Positions 6,609-7,612 of a stretch of 7,612 nt of DNA are shown here, one piece after another. The position numbers and the translations under genes are program-made. The stretch is from Oligoflexia bacterium. Its GTDB lineage: Bacteria > Bdellovibrionota > JAFGOL01. The notes beneath the pieces are model-generated. The model worked only from the letters and a program-made list of their open reading frames with translations. It was not told the DNA's origin and made no database searches. The stretch lies in the NCBI GenBank assembly GCA_016926495.1, contig JAFGOL010000141.1:1-7612 (forward strand), in the 5' to 3' direction. The number at the start of each line of letters is the position of its first letter. The first letter of the stretch is position 1.

Positions 6609-7247
6609 ATGAACCTTATTATCAGCCGTACCGTAGACGAATACATAAAATCATTCACAAGGCCGGACAGCGGAACGCTTGAGCTTGAAAGGTTCAGCAG
6701 CCAGGACCTGACAATATCCGACGTAAGATCATATATAGAGCCTGAAACAGGAAAATTTATAAACCTTCTTATACACGTGACAAGGGCGCAAAGGGTGCTT
6801 GAAATTGGGACATGCACGGGATATTCGGCAATATGGTTCGGCGAAGCGCTGAAAAAAACCGGCGGCAGGCTATACACGGTGGAACACGATATCCAGCTTG
6901 TAAACGAAGCTGTAGTTAACATAAGGGAAGCGGGACTTGAAGACACTGTTGAAATAATACATGAAGACGCCTTTAAGGCACTTGCCGGATTTGAAGACGG
7001 TTTTTTTGACATAATATTTCAGGACGTAAAAAAAGCACTTTATGTTTCGCTGCACGGGGAATGCGTGCGGCTCATAAAACCCGGGGGGCTGATTATAGCT
7101 GACGACACCCTGTTCAAACCCCTTAACGTGTATTACAAATTCGGCGAACAAACGGACGCTTACAACAGGCTTGTTTTTGCGGACAAAAGGCTTTACAGCG
7201 CCATTGTGCCCATAGGCGAGGGCCTTACGCTGTCTGTGAAGTTGTAA
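6609..7247 (+). CDS. SAM-dependent O-methyltransferase (catechol/caffeoyl-CoA type fold)
   Basis: This 212-residue cytoplasmic protein fits the Methyltransf_3 family, which transfers a methyl group from SAM to hydroxyls of small aromatics or, in TrmR-type members, to a wobble uridine of tRNA. Motif I is VLEIGTCTGYSA (63-74). E92 in VEHD should hold the SAM ribose, and HEDAF (118-122) stands where GDA is usual. D139 in IIFQDVKKALY (135-145) and D165-D166 in IIADDTL correspond to the metal ligands, the last replacing the common Asn of the D-N pair. The end YNRLVFADKRLYSAIVPIGEGLTLSVK matches the family C-terminus. Length is normal. The substrate cannot be assigned. The ATG has no ribosome-binding site and lies where the upstream promoter would start transcription. 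A second methyltransferase gene follows after 13 nt, so the pair is probably co-transcribed. Confidence 0.88.
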   Translation: MNLIISRTVDEYIKSFTRPDSGTLELERFSSQDLTISDVRSYIEPETGKFINLLIHVTRAQRVLEIGTCTGYSAIWFGEALKKTGGRLYTVEHDIQLVNEAVVNIREAGLEDTVEIIHEDAFKALAGFEDGFFDIIFQDVKKALYVSLHGECVRLIKPGGLIIADDTLFKPLNVYYKFGEQTDAYNRLVFADKRLYSAIVPIGEGLTLSVKL

Positions 7248-7260
7248 AGGAGACTTTTTC

Positions 7261-7612
7261 ATGGCTGATTATAAAAAATCATACGATACTTACAAAGATA
7301 AAATAGAAGACCTTCTTTATTCAAAAACAGACGAGAAGAAAATCGTTACGAATATTCTTGTCAATAGATACGGCAAAAACAGGTTTGAAAACTTTCTGGA
7401 TGTCGGCGCGGGCACGGGAACTATCGCGAAAATATTTTATGATAAGTCGGACAAGGCCACCCTTGTAGAAATTCTACCTGAATACAAAAAAAGTCTTTAC
7501 GAACAGTTTCCGGAAGCGACCATTATAATTGATTCCATCTTTAATATTGATTTTAAGGAAAAATTCGACATGGTACTTTTGAACCAGTGCCTGTATTACT
7601 TTAAGAAAGCTC
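7261..7612 (+). CDS. Class I SAM-dependent methyltransferase, N-terminal part
   Basis: The ORF starts at ATG 7261 with a GGAG eight bases upstream (7249-7252) and runs 117 codons to the window edge, so the C-terminal part is missing. Motif I is FLDVGAGTGTI (45-55), and the acidic end of strand 2 is E70 in LVEILPEY. Motif IV-like FDMVLLNQCLYYF (102-114) matches small-molecule or lipid methyltransferases of the Methyltransf_11/25 type, in which this strand usually ends near an Asn or His. Residues 1-44 form a charged, Lys/Asp-rich helical cap with no signal peptide. It lies 13 nt after the O-methyltransferase in the same direction, suggesting one transcript. The acceptor substrate cannot be deduced. 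The motif order makes the superfamily secure, but nothing finer. Confidence 0.85.
   Translation, partial: MADYKKSYDTYKDKIEDLLYSKTDEKKIVTNILVNRYGKNRFENFLDVGAGTGTIAKIFYDKSDKATLVEILPEYKKSLYEQFPEATIIIDSIFNIDFKEKFDMVLLNQCLYYFKKA

Noticed and set aside
6870..7262. Minus-strand ORF opposite the O-methyltransferase
   Set aside because: It is fully antisense to a gene with clear family motifs and shows no domain features.

Overview
The window looks like a chromosomal segment from an uncultivated Gram-negative-type bacterium. That reading rests on gene content: a complete rpsB-tsf-pyrH-frr-uppS-cdsA run, a stand-alone bacterial RRM protein, a cobalamin-domain radical SAM enzyme, and a short EF-Ts of about 198 residues. 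I cannot fix the phylum from the sequence. Omnitrophota or another little-cultured lineage is a guess. No mobile element, CRISPR array, tRNA or rRNA was seen.

Positions 1-4102, all on the minus strand, hold the housekeeping operon. A sigma-70-like promoter (4074-4102) and a leader of about 115 nt precede rpsB (ribosomal protein S2), followed by tsf (EF-Ts), pyrH (UMP kinase), frr (ribosome recycling factor), uppS (undecaprenyl diphosphate synthase) and cdsA (CDP-diglyceride synthase, cut by the window edge). Junctions are extremely tight: 1 nt between rpsB and tsf, TGATG overlap for tsf/pyrH, 1 nt between pyrH and frr, TGATG overlap for frr/uppS, and 17 nt between uppS and cdsA. Two starts are corrected here: frr begins at 1779 and pyrH at 2509. 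The operon joins translation with the lipid steps of envelope synthesis.

Positions 4159-6007, also minus strand, hold a two-gene unit. A six-helix membrane protein with a threefold internal repeat overlaps by 26 nt a 462-residue radical SAM protein with an N-terminal cobalamin-binding-like domain. Substrate and pathway are unknown.

Positions 6050-6608 hold a minus-strand RRM RNA-binding protein with a strong ribosome-binding site. A good hairpin terminator lies downstream and an AT-rich divergent promoter region lies upstream.

Positions 6609-7612, plus strand, hold two methyltransferase genes. The first is a catechol/caffeoyl-type O-methyltransferase that appears to be transcribed as a leaderless mRNA. 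The second is a class I SAM methyltransferase cut by the window end.

Most of the window is ordinary core genome. The most interesting points are a possible Shine-Dalgarno-sequestering helix in the rpsB leader, the leaderless methyltransferase promoter, and the repeat-built membrane protein coupled to a radical SAM enzyme. I found no convincing new multi-gene system.
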